From NCBI RefSeq assembly GCF_018390695.1, contig NZ_JAHBGF010000026.1, positions 99,370 through 163,369 of the forward strand: 64,000 nt of DNA, written 5' to 3'. The notes below the pieces were generated by a model. It worked only from the letters and a program-made list of their open reading frames with translations, was not told the DNA's origin and ran no database searches. The first letter of the stretch is position 1. Every line of letters starts with the position of its first letter. The position numbers and the translations under genes were made by a program. Below are positions 20,598 through 30,334 of this stretch, piece by piece. The stretch comes from Ancylobacter sonchi (GTDB lineage Bacteria > Pseudomonadota > Alphaproteobacteria > Rhizobiales > Xanthobacteraceae).

Positions 20598-20635
20598 CGT
20601 TGGAAAAGGTCTAGCTCGTTGGAAAAGGTCTAGCT
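20598..20635. repeat. Perfect 19-bp tandem duplication
   Basis: The unit CGTTGGAAAAGGTCTAGCT occurs at 20598-20616 and again at 20617-20635, ending on the first base of the pdxH stop codon (on the plus strand). It separates pdxH from the SDR gene. Confidence 0.9.
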
Positions 20636-21267
20636 CAAGGATAGAGGCGTGTCTTGATCCAGGACAGATCCTCGCCCTCGCGGCGGAACACGATACGGTC
20701 GTGCAGCCGGAACGGCCGGTCGTGCCAGAACTCGATCTGCACCGGCCGGATGCGGAAGCCGGTCCAGTGCGGCGGGCGCGGCACGCTGCCGAGCGCATAT
20801 TGCGCCGTCACCTTGGCGATCGCCGTCTCCAGCGCGAAGCGCCCTTCGAGCGGCGTCGACTGCTTGCTCGCCCAGGCGCCGATCTGCGACAGCCGCGGGC
20901 GGGTGGCGAAATAGGCGTCGGCCTCGGCGTCGGTCACCTGCTCCACCGGCCCGCGCACGCGAATCTGCCGGCGCAGCGACTTCCAGTGGAACACCGCCGC
21001 CGCCTTGGGATGGGCGGCGATCTCCTGCCCCTTGGCGCTGCCGGTATTGGTGAAGAAGGTGAAACCGCGCGCGTCACGGGCGTTGAGCAGCACCATGCGT
21101 ACGTCCGGCAGCCCGTCCTCGTCCACCGTGGCCAGCGCCATGGCATGCGGGTCGTTCGGCTCGCTGGCCTGCGCCTCGGCGAACCACGCCTCGAACAGGT
21201 CAAATGGCTCGTCGGCGGCGGTGAAATCACCGGCTGTTAACGGTTCTTGCGTATTCATTGGCTTCAT
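20635..21267 (-). CDS. pdxH: Pyridoxamine 5'-phosphate oxidase
   Basis: 210 residues from ATG at 21267 (an ATG three codons later is equally possible; neither has a strong ribosome binding site). Characteristic segments are [23 protein letters not shown] (FMN site), [32 protein letters not shown] and the C-terminal [12 protein letters not shown] ending RLYP. The enzyme oxidises pyridoxine/pyridoxamine phosphate to PLP using FMN and oxygen. The C-terminal substrate-binding Arg is present. Confidence 0.95.
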   Translation of the reverse strand: MKPMNTQEPLTAGDFTAADEPFDLFEAWFAEAQASEPNDPHAMALATVDEDGLPDVRMVLLNARDARGFTFFTNTGSAKGQEIAAHPKAAAVFHWKSLRRQIRVRGPVEQVTDAEADAYFATRPRLSQIGAWASKQSTPLEGRFALETAIAKVTAQYALGSVPRPPHWTGFRIRPVQIEFWHDRPFRLHDRIVFRREGEDLSWIKTRLYP

Positions 21268-21294
21268 CAACGGCAGCGGGACCGGGGGCGGCCC

Positions 21295-21798
21295 ATGGTG
21301 ACAGAGAGCGAAAAGGCAGCGGCGGCAAAGCACGTGTGCGGCCGGCGTCTCCCATATAGTCGGCGGTGGGCGTCGCGCCCAGTGCTTTTCCGTCTCATCG
21401 CGCTGCTCCCATCGGTAGCGCTCGCCGGCTGCGGCGCGCTGGCGCCGGGACTCGACGGCACCATCACCGGATCGATCGCGCCGACGCCGGCTCCCATCAC
21501 CGCCAGCAGCGAGCCGGCGCCGAAAGGCGTGACGCCGGACGACTGGATCGCCGCCCGGCGGGCGCTGGCCGAGGCGCTCGCCGCCCGCGACGCCGCCCCG
21601 AGCGTGCCGTGGGAGAACACCGCCACCGCGACGCGCGGCACCGTCACCCCGCTCGCCAGCAAGGACGACGGCAAGTGCCGCGCCTTCCTCATGAGCTTCG
21701 TGCGGGCCGACAATGAGGACTGGTTGCAGGGCGAGGCCTGCCGGACCGCCGCGCGCGGCTGGCGCATCGGCCAGGCGCGGATGCTGGAGCGCGGCTGA
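21295..21798 (+). CDS. RT0821/Lpp0805-type surface lipoprotein
   Basis: 167 residues from ATG at 21295 after a G-rich Shine-Dalgarno. A long basic N-region and hydrophobic stretch end in the lipobox VALAGC (Cys46). The C-terminal domain [18 protein letters not shown] ... CRAFLMSFV ... WLQGEACR matches the 17-kDa-antigen-like surface domain widespread in alphaproteobacteria. Function is not defined. It is divergent from pdxH, with 27 bp between starts. Confidence 0.75.
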   Translation: MVTESEKAAAAKHVCGRRLPYSRRWASRPVLFRLIALLPSVALAGCGALAPGLDGTITGSIAPTPAPITASSEPAPKGVTPDDWIAARRALAEALAARDAAPSVPWENTATATRGTVTPLASKDDGKCRAFLMSFVRADNEDWLQGEACRTAARGWRIGQARMLERG

Positions 21799-21887
21799 AG
21801 CGGCGCCGAAACGACGGATCTGCGCGGCTGAAGCCGCGCTGAAACGACAGGCCTGCGGCTAACGCCGCGCGGGAACCACGGGTCGGA
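21791..21887. repeat. Three imperfect 31-33 bp direct repeats
   Basis: Copies beginning at 21791, 21824 and 21855 share GCGGCTgAaGCcGCGC followed by an A/C-rich GAAACGACrGG-type segment. The first overlaps the lipoprotein stop codon. Each contains an internal GC-rich dyad. Confidence 0.6.
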
Positions 21888-22034
21888 ACGGCACAAATCG
21901 GCGCGGCTCAACGGTTTTGCGGAGATTATCGCGGATATCGTCGCCAAACACGCGCCGGACCGTTGCATCAGCGCAACACCGGTTCCATATGAGACCGTAA
22001 GCCCGGAACCGCCGGCCCGAGAAGACCAGCACCC

Positions 22035-23003
22035 ATGCGCGATCCCTATGACATCCTCGGCGTCGCCCGCAGCGCCGACCAGACCGAGGTCAAGCGCGCC
22101 TTCAGGCGCCTCGCCAAGAAGCTGCACCCCGACGCCAACACCTCCGACCCGAAGGCACAGGAAAAGTTCGCCGAGCTCAACGGCGCCTACGAGATCCTGT
22201 CCGATACCGAGAAGCGCGGCCAGTTCGACCGTGGCGAGATCGACGCCGAAGGCAAGCCGAAGGGCTTCGAGGGCTTCGGCGCCGGAGCCGGCGGCTTCGG
22301 CCGTGGCGGCTTCCGTCGCGGTGCCGAGGACGACAGCATCTTCGAGAGCTTCTCCTTCGGCCAGGGCGGCGGGCGCGCCGGTCACGGCCGGCACGATGCC
22401 GGCGGCTTCGACGACGTCATCTCCGACATCCTCGGCGGCATGGGCCGTGGCGGCCGCACCGGCCGGCGGGGCTCCTCCACCGGCTTCGAGCCGCCGCGCG
22501 GCGGCGACATCGACATCCGCCTGCCTGTGCCGCTGGAGACCGCGGTCGCCGGCGGCCCGGTGAAGGTCACGTTGCCCGACGGACGCTCCGTGGAGGTGAA
22601 GATTCCGCCACGCACTGTGGAAGGCTTCCGCATGCGGCTGAAGGGCCAGGGCGAGGCCAGCGCCTTCGGCGGCACGCCGGGCGACGCCTATGTGGTGGTC
22701 GCCTATGCCCCGCACCGGCAGTTCCGCGTCGACGGCCAGGATCTGCGCATAGACGTGCCGGTGCCGCTGGCCGACGCGGTGCTCGGCGGCAAGGTCCGCG
22801 TGCCCACCCTCACCGGCTCGGTGGAGCTCAATGTCCCGGCCTGGACCAGTTCGGGACGCACCTTCCGCCTGCGCGGCAAGGGGCTCCCGGTCGGCGAGAC
22901 CGGCGATGGCGACATCCTCGCCACCCTGCGCATCATGCTGCCCGAGAAGCCCGACCCGGAGCTGGAGGAGCTGATGCGGCGGCTGGCGGGCAAGGCGGAC
23001 TGA
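22035..23003 (+). CDS. DnaJ-family co-chaperone (CbpA-like, no zinc finger)
   Basis: 322 residues: J domain at 1-65 with HPD at residues 31-33, a Gly/Phe-rich linker (about 75-155), and the DnaJ C-terminal substrate-binding domains ([17 protein letters not shown] to [18 protein letters not shown]). The CXXCXGXG zinc repeats of true DnaJ are absent, placing it with CbpA/DjlA-like partners of DnaK. The linker is longer than usual. Confidence 0.92.
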   Translation: MRDPYDILGVARSADQTEVKRAFRRLAKKLHPDANTSDPKAQEKFAELNGAYEILSDTEKRGQFDRGEIDAEGKPKGFEGFGAGAGGFGRGGFRRGAEDDSIFESFSFGQGGGRAGHGRHDAGGFDDVISDILGGMGRGGRTGRRGSSTGFEPPRGGDIDIRLPVPLETAVAGGPVKVTLPDGRSVEVKIPPRTVEGFRMRLKGQGEASAFGGTPGDAYVVVAYAPHRQFRVDGQDLRIDVPVPLADAVLGGKVRVPTLTGSVELNVPAWTSSGRTFRLRGKGLPVGETGDGDILATLRIMLPEKPDPELEELMRRLAGKAD

Positions 23004-23171
23004 CCGGACGGGCCTGGCAAGGCGGGATGAATCGCCGCGCCGAACCCGGCGGAGACCACGACCGGGGCCGCTGATGGCATCTCCGTCTTCCGGCTTGCTT
23101 GAGCACTCCACGCCGCTGTGCGATAGGAACCTCTCGCCGCACGGCGTTGAATTGGGTTGACGGAGCAGGGC

Positions 23172-24002
23172 GTGACGCAGCAGGGCACGGTTTCGGCCGG
23201 ATTGATGAACGGCAAGCGCGGCCTGGTGATGGGAGTGGCCAATAACCGCTCCATTGCCTGGGGTATTGCGAAGGCCGCGCATATGCAGGGGGCGAAGCTC
23301 GCGTTCACCTGGCAGGGCGAGCCGCTGAAGAAGCGCGTCGAGCCGCTGGCCGCCGAACTCGATGCCGCCCTGGTGGGTCATTGCGACGTCACCGACCCGG
23401 CGAGCATCGACGCGGTGTTCGCCGAGACCGAGCGCCAGTTCGGCGGACTGGACTTCCTGGTCCACGCCATTGCCTTCTCCGACAAGAACGAGCTCGACGG
23501 ACGCTATGTCGACACCTCGGCGGAGAATTTCAGCAAGACCATGCTGATCTCCTGCTACAGCTTCACCGCCGTCGCCCAGCGCGCCGAGAAGCTGATGAAG
23601 AACGGCGGCTCCATGCTGACGCTGACCTATTACGGCGCCGAGAAGTGGATGCCGCACTACAACGTGATGGGCGTCGCCAAGGCCGCGCTTGAGGCCAGCG
23701 TGCGCTATCTCGCCGCCGATCTCGGCCCGAAGAACATCCGCGTCAACGCCATCTCCGCCGGCCCGATCAAGACGCTGGCCGCCTCCGGCATCGGCGATTT
23801 CCGCTACATCCTCAAGTGGAACGAGCTGAACGCGCCGCTGCGCCGCACCGTCACCATCGACGAGGTCGGCGATACCGGCATGTACCTGCTCTCCGATCTC
23901 GGTCGCGCCGTCACCGGCGAGATTCACCATGTCGATGCCGGCTACCATGTGGTGGGCATGAAGAATCCCGAGGCGCCGGACCTGACGCTCGAGCGGGACT
24001 GA
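23172..24002 (+). CDS. fabI: Enoyl-[acyl-carrier-protein] reductase FabI (copy 1)
   Basis: GTG at 23172 is chosen because GGAG lies six bases upstream; a TTG 15 bases earlier is in frame. The 276-residue protein has the FabI cofactor motif GVANNRSIAWG (residues 21-31) and catalytic Tyr163-x6-Lys170 in YNVMGVAKAA. FabI reduces trans-2-enoyl-ACP with NADH in the last step of fatty acid elongation and is the triclosan target. This copy stands away from other fab genes; a second FabI lies at 42.9-43.8 kb. Confidence 0.93.
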   Translation: MTQQGTVSAGLMNGKRGLVMGVANNRSIAWGIAKAAHMQGAKLAFTWQGEPLKKRVEPLAAELDAALVGHCDVTDPASIDAVFAETERQFGGLDFLVHAIAFSDKNELDGRYVDTSAENFSKTMLISCYSFTAVAQRAEKLMKNGGSMLTLTYYGAEKWMPHYNVMGVAKAALEASVRYLAADLGPKNIRVNAISAGPIKTLAASGIGDFRYILKWNELNAPLRRTVTIDEVGDTGMYLLSDLGRAVTGEIHHVDAGYHVVGMKNPEAPDLTLERD

Positions 24003-24054
24003 CGCCGAACGGCTTCCGGCACCAAACGGCTTCCAGCACCCACAGGAGACGGCG

Positions 24055-24696
24055 ATGATCAAGGCTCCCGGCGGCAGACAGGCCAGCAAGCGCGGCACTC
24101 TCCGCATGGCGGTAGCCGCCCTGCTGCTCGCGGGCATCGCCCCGGCGGCCCTGCCGGCCTCGGCCGAGACCGCAATCACCGTCTACCCGCCGCCGGGCTC
24201 CGGCCTGCCGCCGGACTGGGCGACGCCGGGCTCTCCGAACCAGGACAGCGGCCTGCCGCCCAGCTTCCAGCAATACCCGTTCTGGAACCGCATCTTCGGC
24301 GGCGGTGGCGCGATTTTCCCCGGCTACACCTCGCCCACCAGCAATGACAGCTCCTATCAGCGCCTCGCGCTGCTCACCGGCGGCGGCGCCGGCCGCGTGA
24401 TCTTCGCCGCCGGCATGGCCGACACGCTGTGCCAGCCGGCCGACGCGCCGGACATCACCATCCTCAGCGCCCCGCCGGGGGTGAACCTCACCACCGATTA
24501 CGGCGCCTTCACCGCGACCGGCAACGACGCCGGCTCGACCTATTGCCGGGGTCGCAACGTGCGCGGCACCCGTGTCGTGCTGGCCGGCCGGCCGCCGCGC
24601 GGCGGCGGCAGCGTGACGGTGAAGGTCTCCTGGCCGCGCGTCGGCCGCAATGGCGGCACCAGCTACACGCACACCGTGGCCCTCCCGTCGCGATGA
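24055..24696 (+). CDS. Secreted hypothetical protein (213 aa)
   Basis: ATG preceded by CAGGAGAC. A signal peptide is evident (LRMAVAALLLAGIAP ... ASAET), followed by a Pro/Gly-rich segment (YPPPGSGLPPDW) and a beta-rich domain with two cysteines (DTLCQPAD and STYCRGRN) that could form a disulphide. The family was not recognised. Its stop overlaps the start of the histidine phosphatase gene (ATGA), so the two are likely co-translated. Confidence 0.7.
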   Translation: MIKAPGGRQASKRGTLRMAVAALLLAGIAPAALPASAETAITVYPPPGSGLPPDWATPGSPNQDSGLPPSFQQYPFWNRIFGGGGAIFPGYTSPTSNDSSYQRLALLTGGGAGRVIFAAGMADTLCQPADAPDITILSAPPGVNLTTDYGAFTATGNDAGSTYCRGRNVRGTRVVLAGRPPRGGGSVTVKVSWPRVGRNGGTSYTHTVALPSR

Positions 24697-25286
24697 GCAA
24701 ACGCCGCATCTTCCTCGTCCGCCACGGCGAGACCGACTGGAACCTCGCCGGCCGCCTGCAGGGCGCCGGCCACGACATTCCGCTCAACGATCTCGGCTGC
24801 GAGCAGGCCGCCAGCCTCGCCCGCGTCATCGGGCGGCTGGCCGGCAACGCCGCACCGCTCGACTATATTGCCAGCCCGCTCTCGCGCGCGTCCCAGACCA
24901 TGGCAATCCTGCGCTCCGAGCTCGGCCTGCCGCCGGACGCGTTCCGCCGCGAGTCGCGGCTGAAGGAGATCTCCTTCGGCCGCTGGGAAGGCTTCACCTG
25001 GACCGAGCTGCGCCGGCGCGACCCGCAATCGGTCGCCGAGCACCGCGCCGATCCCTGGCACTACCGCCCGCCGGGGGGCGAGAGCTATCTCGACCTCTCG
25101 GTGCGGGTGATGGCGGCGATCAGCGAGATCAACCGCGACTCCGTCGTCGTCACCCATGGCGGCGTGGTACGGGCGATGCTGCACGCGCTCACCGGCATGC
25201 CGGCCAAGGAGGCCGTGTTCCTGCCGGTGCGCCAGGGCGCGGTCTATCTCATCGAGGACGGCGCTTTCGAGCTCGCCCTCGCCTGA
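24693..25286 (+). CDS. Histidine phosphatase family protein
   Basis: 197 residues. The phosphohistidine motif FLVRHGETDWN has Arg10-His11-Gly12-Glu13; the second Arg is in SPLSRASQTM, and the second His in VVVTHGGVVRAML. This is the phosphoglycerate-mutase-like branch, active on small phosphates such as alpha-ribazole phosphate or sugar phosphates; the true substrate is unknown. ATGA overlap with the upstream secreted protein. Confidence 0.9.
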   Translation: MSKRRIFLVRHGETDWNLAGRLQGAGHDIPLNDLGCEQAASLARVIGRLAGNAAPLDYIASPLSRASQTMAILRSELGLPPDAFRRESRLKEISFGRWEGFTWTELRRRDPQSVAEHRADPWHYRPPGGESYLDLSVRVMAAISEINRDSVVVTHGGVVRAMLHALTGMPAKEAVFLPVRQGAVYLIEDGAFELALA

Positions 25287-25367
25287 CGACGGGCCGCCCG
25301 GCCGCCAGTAACGTCGTCGGTACAGTCGAAGCCGGGCCGGGGGCCCAAGCCGGAGGTTGAGGAAGAA

Positions 25368-26759
25368 ATGCCGCAGGACGCTCCCACCGCGCTGATCCGC
25401 GCCGAGGCCGCCGACCAGCCGCGTCCGATCTGGTGCGTCACCGCGCAGGACTGGCGCAAGGTCGCCAGCGAGCTGCCGCCCATCGCCGTCGCCTTCGCCG
25501 AGGCGTCGGGCTTCCGCGCCGAGCCGGGCAAGGTGCTGGTGGTGCCGGACGCCGCCGGCGCCATTGCCGGCGTGCTGTTCGGCGTCGAGGCCACGCCGCG
25601 CGATCCGCTCGCCTTCGGCAAGCTCGCCACCACCCTGCCGGCCGGCGACTACCGGCTCGCCAGCGGCGCCGCCGATCCGCGCCTCGCCGCCCTCGCCTTC
25701 GCGCTGGGCGCCTACCGCTTCGAGCGCTACCGCACCCGCAACGCGCCACGCCCGCGCCTCGTCATTCCCGAGGCCGTCGACGAGGCGGCGCTCATCCGCA
25801 CCGTCGAGGCGGTGACGCTCGCCCGCGACCTCGTCAACACTCCGGCCAATGACATGGGCCCGGCCGAGCTGGAAGCCGCCGCGCGGGCGCTTGCAGCCCG
25901 CCACGGCGCCACGGTCGAGGTCACCGCCGGCGGCGACCTGCTGGCCGCCAACCTGCCGATGATCCACGCCGTCGGCCGTGCCTCGCCGCGCGCGCCGCGC
26001 CTGATCGACCTCAGCTGGGGGCCGGTCGATGCGCCCAAGGTGACGCTGGTCGGCAAGGGCGTGTGCTTCGACACCGGCGGCCTCGACATCAAGCCGTCCT
26101 CCGGCATGCTGCTGATGAAGAAGGACATGGGCGGCGCGGCGAGCGCGCTCGGCCTCGCGCACATGATCATGGCGCGCGCCCTGCCCGTCCGCCTGCGGGT
26201 GCTGATCCCGGCAGTGGAGAATTCCATCGACGGCTCCGCCTTCCGCCCCGGCGATATCCTGCGCTCGCGCAAGGGCCTGTCGGTGGAGATCGGCAACACC
26301 GACGCCGAGGGCCGCCTCGTGCTCGCCGACGCGCTCTCCCTCGCCGATGACGAGGCGCCGGAGCTGATGATCGACTTCGCGACGCTGACCGGCGCCGCCC
26401 GCGTCGCGCTCGGCCCGCAGCTGCCCCCGGCCTATACCGACGACGAGGCGCTGGCCACCGATCTCGCCCGCCATGCCGCCGCCGAGGCCGATCCGCTGTG
26501 GCGCCTGCCGCTGTGGAAGCCCTATGCGGGCATGCTCGACAGCCCGGTCGCCGACATGAACAACGCGCCGGGCAGCGGCTTCGCCGGCTCGATCACCGCC
26601 GCCTTGTTCCTGCAGCGCTTCGTCGAGCGCGCCGGCGCCTGGCTGCATCTCGATATCTACGCCTGGAACCCCTCTTCCCGCCCGGCCCGGCCGGAAGGCG
26701 GCGAGGCGCAGACCATCCGCGCCCTCGACGCGCTGCTCGCCGAGCGCTACGGCGACTGA
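25368..26759 (+). CDS. M17 leucyl aminopeptidase family protein
   Basis: 463 residues with GAGGAAG before the ATG. The dimetal site is complete: VGKGVCFDTGGLDIKP, MKKDMGG and the signature NTDAEGRLVLADAL. It is slightly shorter than E. coli PepA in the N-terminal domain, as in the PepB/rhizobial branch. It removes N-terminal residues from peptides in the cytoplasm. Confidence 0.94.
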   Translation: MPQDAPTALIRAEAADQPRPIWCVTAQDWRKVASELPPIAVAFAEASGFRAEPGKVLVVPDAAGAIAGVLFGVEATPRDPLAFGKLATTLPAGDYRLASGAADPRLAALAFALGAYRFERYRTRNAPRPRLVIPEAVDEAALIRTVEAVTLARDLVNTPANDMGPAELEAAARALAARHGATVEVTAGGDLLAANLPMIHAVGRASPRAPRLIDLSWGPVDAPKVTLVGKGVCFDTGGLDIKPSSGMLLMKKDMGGAASALGLAHMIMARALPVRLRVLIPAVENSIDGSAFRPGDILRSRKGLSVEIGNTDAEGRLVLADALSLADDEAPELMIDFATLTGAARVALGPQLPPAYTDDEALATDLARHAAAEADPLWRLPLWKPYAGMLDSPVADMNNAPGSGFAGSITAALFLQRFVERAGAWLHLDIYAWNPSSRPARPEGGEAQTIRALDALLAERYGD

Positions 26760-26934
26760 CCCGGCGCGGCGGGGGACTCCCGCCGCTCTCGCCGCCCGCC
26801 GCCAACGCGGAAGTGATGCGCGAAAGTGATTGCCCGTTAAGCCTTTCCCGAAGCCTTGCTTGCCGCAGCGTCGCGACAATGCGAGAACAATCCGTAGCCG
26901 TAACGATTGCGGGCGGATCGGCGGAGGCGGTGAC

Positions 26935-27297
26935 ATGGCGGTCGAGATGCGCGCCTCGCAGGCCCTGCGCCTGTTGCACGAGCTGACGCTCGCACAGGTG
27001 CGCGATCAGGTGCGCGACGAGGCGCCGGACCTGTCGCAGCGCCAGCTCGCCATCCTGCTCAGCGTCTATCTGGAGAGCCCGCCGCACACGGTGCGGGGCC
27101 TCGCCGCCCGCCTCGGCGTCACCAAGCCGGTGATCACCCGCGCCCTCGACACCATGGGCGCGCGCAAGCTGGTGTCGCGTCGGCGCGACGAGGCCGACCG
27201 GCGCAACGTCATCGTCCAGCGTACCGTCGAAGGCGCGCTCTATCTGGAAAAGCTCGGCGACCTCGTGGTCGCCACCGCCCGCGCTTTGCCGCGATAG
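26935..27297 (+). CDS. MarR-family transcriptional regulator
   Basis: 120 residues from ATG at 26935 with GGAGG nine bases upstream. The winged helix is clear: LSQRQLAILLSVYLESPPHTV, recognition helix VTKPVITRALDTMG and wing KLVSRRRDEADRRNVIVQ. The C-terminal dimer helix is short. No operator was identified; it lies between the aminopeptidase and NlpC/P60 genes, all plus strand. Confidence 0.85.
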   Translation: MAVEMRASQALRLLHELTLAQVRDQVRDEAPDLSQRQLAILLSVYLESPPHTVRGLAARLGVTKPVITRALDTMGARKLVSRRRDEADRRNVIVQRTVEGALYLEKLGDLVVATARALPR

Positions 27298-27459
27298 GGA
27301 GGCGCGACCTCAACAGTGCCGCCGGGATTGCCGCTGTCGCACTGATGGCCGGGCGCGACGGAAGCCACGAAGCCGCCGCCCGGCGCAGACGTCGCCCTTG
27401 CCTGCCGCGCCGGGCCGGCGCATCTCATAGACGATAGCATTCACCGGATCGCGTCGCGC

Positions 27460-28311
27460 ATGACCTTTCTCGACCCCCGCCTCACCCCCGCCCGCCCCGA
27501 TCTCGCCGCCGCGCATCTGCGCGGCACGGTGGAAGCGGCGCGCTATGTCGAGGGCACGCCCTACCGCGTCATCCGCGAGCGCGCCGGCGTCACCCGCACG
27601 CCGGATTCCACCGCGCCGCTCACCACCGAGGCGTTGTTCGGCGAGACCGTCACCCTCTACGAGGCGACCGACGAGGGCTGGGCCTGGGTGCAGCTCGACG
27701 GCGACCTCTATGTCGGCTGGATGGCTCTGGAGGCGCTGGCCCCTCCCGGTGCGCCGGCCACCCACAAGGTGGCGGCGCTGCGCACCCCGGTCTTCCCCGG
27801 TCCCAGCATCAAGCTGCCGCCGGCCGCCCTGCTCTCCTTCGGCGCGCGCGTCACCGTCACCGGCACCCGCGACCGCTTCCTGCTCACCGAGGAGGGCGGC
27901 TTTGTCTTCGCCGACCATCTCGCCCCGCTGGATCGCGTCGAGGCCGATCCGGTGGCGGTGGTCGCCCGCTTCCTCGGCGCCGCCTATCTGTGGGGTGGCC
28001 GCTCCAGCCTTGGCCTCGATTGCTCCGGGCTGGTGCAGGCCGGGCTGACGGCGTGCGGCATCGCCTGCCCGCGCGACAGCGACATGCAGGAGGCCGCGCT
28101 CGGCCACGACATCGGCTTTGCCGGCGACATCGCCGAATTGCGGCGCGGCGACCTCGTCTTCTGGCCCGGCCATGTCGGCATGGTGGAGGACGGCGAGACG
28201 CTGCTGCACGCCACCGCGCATTACCTGTCGGTGGTGCGCGAGCCGCTCGGCGCGGCGCTCGCCCGCATCGAGGCCGTCGGCACCCCGGTGCGCACGGTGA
28301 AGCGGCTCTAG
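27460..28311 (+). CDS. NlpC/P60 family cysteine peptidase with SH3-like repeats
   Basis: 283 residues. Two SH3-like segments occupy about residues 40-150 (TEALFGETVTLYEATDEGWAW is the first core, split here by family variation). The catalytic domain follows: Cys188 in LDCSGLVQ, His in FWPGHVGMVEDG and a further His in LLHATAHYL. These enzymes cut gamma-D-Glu-meso-DAP or related bonds in peptidoglycan peptides. No signal peptide is visible, suggesting a role in recycling imported muropeptides. Confidence 0.88.
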   Translation: MTFLDPRLTPARPDLAAAHLRGTVEAARYVEGTPYRVIRERAGVTRTPDSTAPLTTEALFGETVTLYEATDEGWAWVQLDGDLYVGWMALEALAPPGAPATHKVAALRTPVFPGPSIKLPPAALLSFGARVTVTGTRDRFLLTEEGGFVFADHLAPLDRVEADPVAVVARFLGAAYLWGGRSSLGLDCSGLVQAGLTACGIACPRDSDMQEAALGHDIGFAGDIAELRRGDLVFWPGHVGMVEDGETLLHATAHYLSVVREPLGAALARIEAVGTPVRTVKRL

Positions 28312-28420
28312 CGATCCATCTGGACGGCATAGGCTCAGGACGGCATCGGCTGGAAACGCTCTCCCCGGGCGAGCGACCGGCCCCCTCTCCCCAAACGACG
28401 ACGCCGCCCGCCATACCCCC

Positions 28421-28467
28421 GAAAACGAAACCGGCCCGCGCGAGGCGGGCCGGGCATCGTCGTTTTC
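28421..28467 (-). terminator. Terminator of the alkaline phosphatase gene
   Basis: CCGGCCCGC (28431-28439) pairs with GCGGGCCGG (28445-28453). The hairpin sits inside an outer GAAAACGA/TCGTTTTC dyad, so it is nearly symmetrical. On the minus strand it is followed by TTTCGTTTTC; it lies between the convergent NlpC/P60 and alkaline phosphatase genes. Confidence 0.75.
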
Positions 28468-28497
28468 ATCAGTCGCGGGGATAGCCCCCGCGCGGCC

Positions 28498-30270
28498 TCA
28501 CTGCGCGGAGGCGCGCTTGGTCGGCGCGCCGAGCGCCAGAGCCTCGGCGATCACGCGATAGACGTCGCTCTCTTCCATGTAGCCCTTGAAGCCGTCGGCG
28601 CCCGGGCCGGTGGCCTGCAGCACGATGTCGTCCACCGCATGCACGCCGGTGTCGCCATCGCGCGGGATGTTGCCGATGCGCAGCACCGCGCCGGGCACGT
28701 CCTTGTACTGCTCGTTGGCGACGTACTTCTTCTCGGCGTTCTGCACCGCCGGCACGAACGGGCCGTCGAGCTTCGGACGGAAGGTCTCGTAATAGTCGGG
28801 ATAGTTGTTGGCGAAGATGGCGAGGCGCTTCGACACGTCGATACGGTCGGGGAAGCCGTCGCCGTCCTTGTCCTCATAGTTCGGGAAGCCGGCCTCGGCA
28901 TAGGTGCCGACCTTCTCGCGCATGTCGGTGCCCGGCTTGTTGTCGTCGATGGTGCCGATCACCGAGACGCCATGCGCGTGGTCGCCGGTGACGACGATCA
29001 GCGTATCCGGGTTGTTCTTGGCGAATTCGCGGGCAAGGCCGACGGCCTGGTCGAATTCGATGGTCTCGACCACCGCGCGGTCCCAGTCGAGCGGGTGGGA
29101 CATCTTGTCGATCGAGGCGCCCTCGACCATCAGCACGAAGCCGTCGGGGTTCTTCGACAGCGCCTCAAGCGCGGTCTTGGTCATGTCGACGAGGCCCGGC
29201 TGGTCGGGGAACTTGCCGACCGTGCCCTTCTTCAGCTGGTTGCGGTCGAGCCAGGTGTCCATGTTGCCGGGATGGAACACGCCGAAGATCTTGCCGGAGT
29301 TGGACTTCGAGGCCTGCTCCAGCTCCGCCTTGGTGGTGGCGATCTGGTAGCCGTCGGCCTTGAACAGCTCGACGAAGTTCTTGTCGTCCTTGCGCTTCGA
29401 GCCGGGGGTCGTCTGCGGGATGAAATAGGCGCCGCCGCCGCCGAGCACCACGTCGGGGCGCACGTCGTACATCATCTGGGCGATCTCGGCCTTGTCGGCG
29501 CGCTTGCGGGTATGCGCGACCACCGCCGCCGGGGTGGCGTCCTGCAGCTCGGCGGTGGAGACGATGCCGAGCGCCTTGCTGCCGGTGCGGCGCACCGCCT
29601 CGCCGAGCACCTCGACCTTCGGGTCGTCGAACGAATCCTTGGTGCGGTCGGCATAGACGCCGATGGCGTTGATCGCGCTCTTGTGGCCGGTCATGTAGGC
29701 CGACATGGAATTGGCGCTGTCCACCGCGATCGAATCGGTCGAGGAGGTGCCGATGAACGCCATGTGGTCCATGTAGTCCATGTTGAGCTTGCCGTTGGCC
29801 TTACCTTCGGTGTTGCCCTTCGACATGATGCGGGCGGCGGTGCGATGCGCCACCGACATGCCGTCGCCGAGGAAGAAGATCACGTTCTTCACCTTGGGCA
29901 GCGCCGGCGTACCGTACACGTCCCAGGTCACCGACTTGGTCTTGCCGGCGGCGCTGGCCTCGACCTTGTAGCTGCCGGGGGTGGCGATGGAGATGTCGCG
30001 CAGCAGCACCGCCGACGCCTCGACGCCCGGCTCCTTCTCGACGAAGGTCACTTCCTTGCCGAGGACCTTCTTGTAGTCCTCGCCATTGATGGTGATCTTG
30101 ACGTCTTCCGGCTTCACCACGCCGTCGAACTCCACCTTGAAGTCGAAGGGCGAGCCCTGGAGGATGGTGGCGCGGTCGAGCGGATAGACGGCCTCGGCAA
30201 AGGCCGCGCCGGACAGCACGGTCGAGGAAAGAAGGGCGAGGCTGGCGGCAGCCAGCAGGGTCTTGCGCAT
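28498..30270 (-). CDS. Alkaline phosphatase (PhoA family) with N-terminal Ig-like domain
   Basis: 590 residues: signal peptide (LALLSSTVLSGAAFAEA), an Ig-like beta domain at about residues 30-125, then the alkaline phosphatase fold beginning VIFFLGDGMS. The nucleophile is in IAVDSANSMSAY, and metal ligands include VEGASIDKMSHP and VTGDHAHGVS. It is periplasmic and should release phosphate from monoesters. GGGAGATCCTCC precedes the ATG. A Pho-box-like element lies about 65-80 bp upstream, consistent with induction by phosphate starvation. Confidence 0.93.
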   Translation of the reverse strand: MRKTLLAAASLALLSSTVLSGAAFAEAVYPLDRATILQGSPFDFKVEFDGVVKPEDVKITINGEDYKKVLGKEVTFVEKEPGVEASAVLLRDISIATPGSYKVEASAAGKTKSVTWDVYGTPALPKVKNVIFFLGDGMSVAHRTAARIMSKGNTEGKANGKLNMDYMDHMAFIGTSSTDSIAVDSANSMSAYMTGHKSAINAIGVYADRTKDSFDDPKVEVLGEAVRRTGSKALGIVSTAELQDATPAAVVAHTRKRADKAEIAQMMYDVRPDVVLGGGGAYFIPQTTPGSKRKDDKNFVELFKADGYQIATTKAELEQASKSNSGKIFGVFHPGNMDTWLDRNQLKKGTVGKFPDQPGLVDMTKTALEALSKNPDGFVLMVEGASIDKMSHPLDWDRAVVETIEFDQAVGLAREFAKNNPDTLIVVTGDHAHGVSVIGTIDDNKPGTDMREKVGTYAEAGFPNYEDKDGDGFPDRIDVSKRLAIFANNYPDYYETFRPKLDGPFVPAVQNAEKKYVANEQYKDVPGAVLRIGNIPRDGDTGVHAVDDIVLQATGPGADGFKGYMEESDVYRVIAEALALGAPTKRASAQ

Positions 30271-30334
30271 GGAGGATCTCCCGCTTCGGACAGGCGGCGC
30301 GGCCGCGGATCGGGGAGTCCTCTAGGCAGCTTCA

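Noticed and set aside
21267..24179. 970-codon minus-strand frame across lipoprotein, J-domain and FabI genes
   Set aside because: It is antisense to three well-supported plus-strand genes and has shadow composition.
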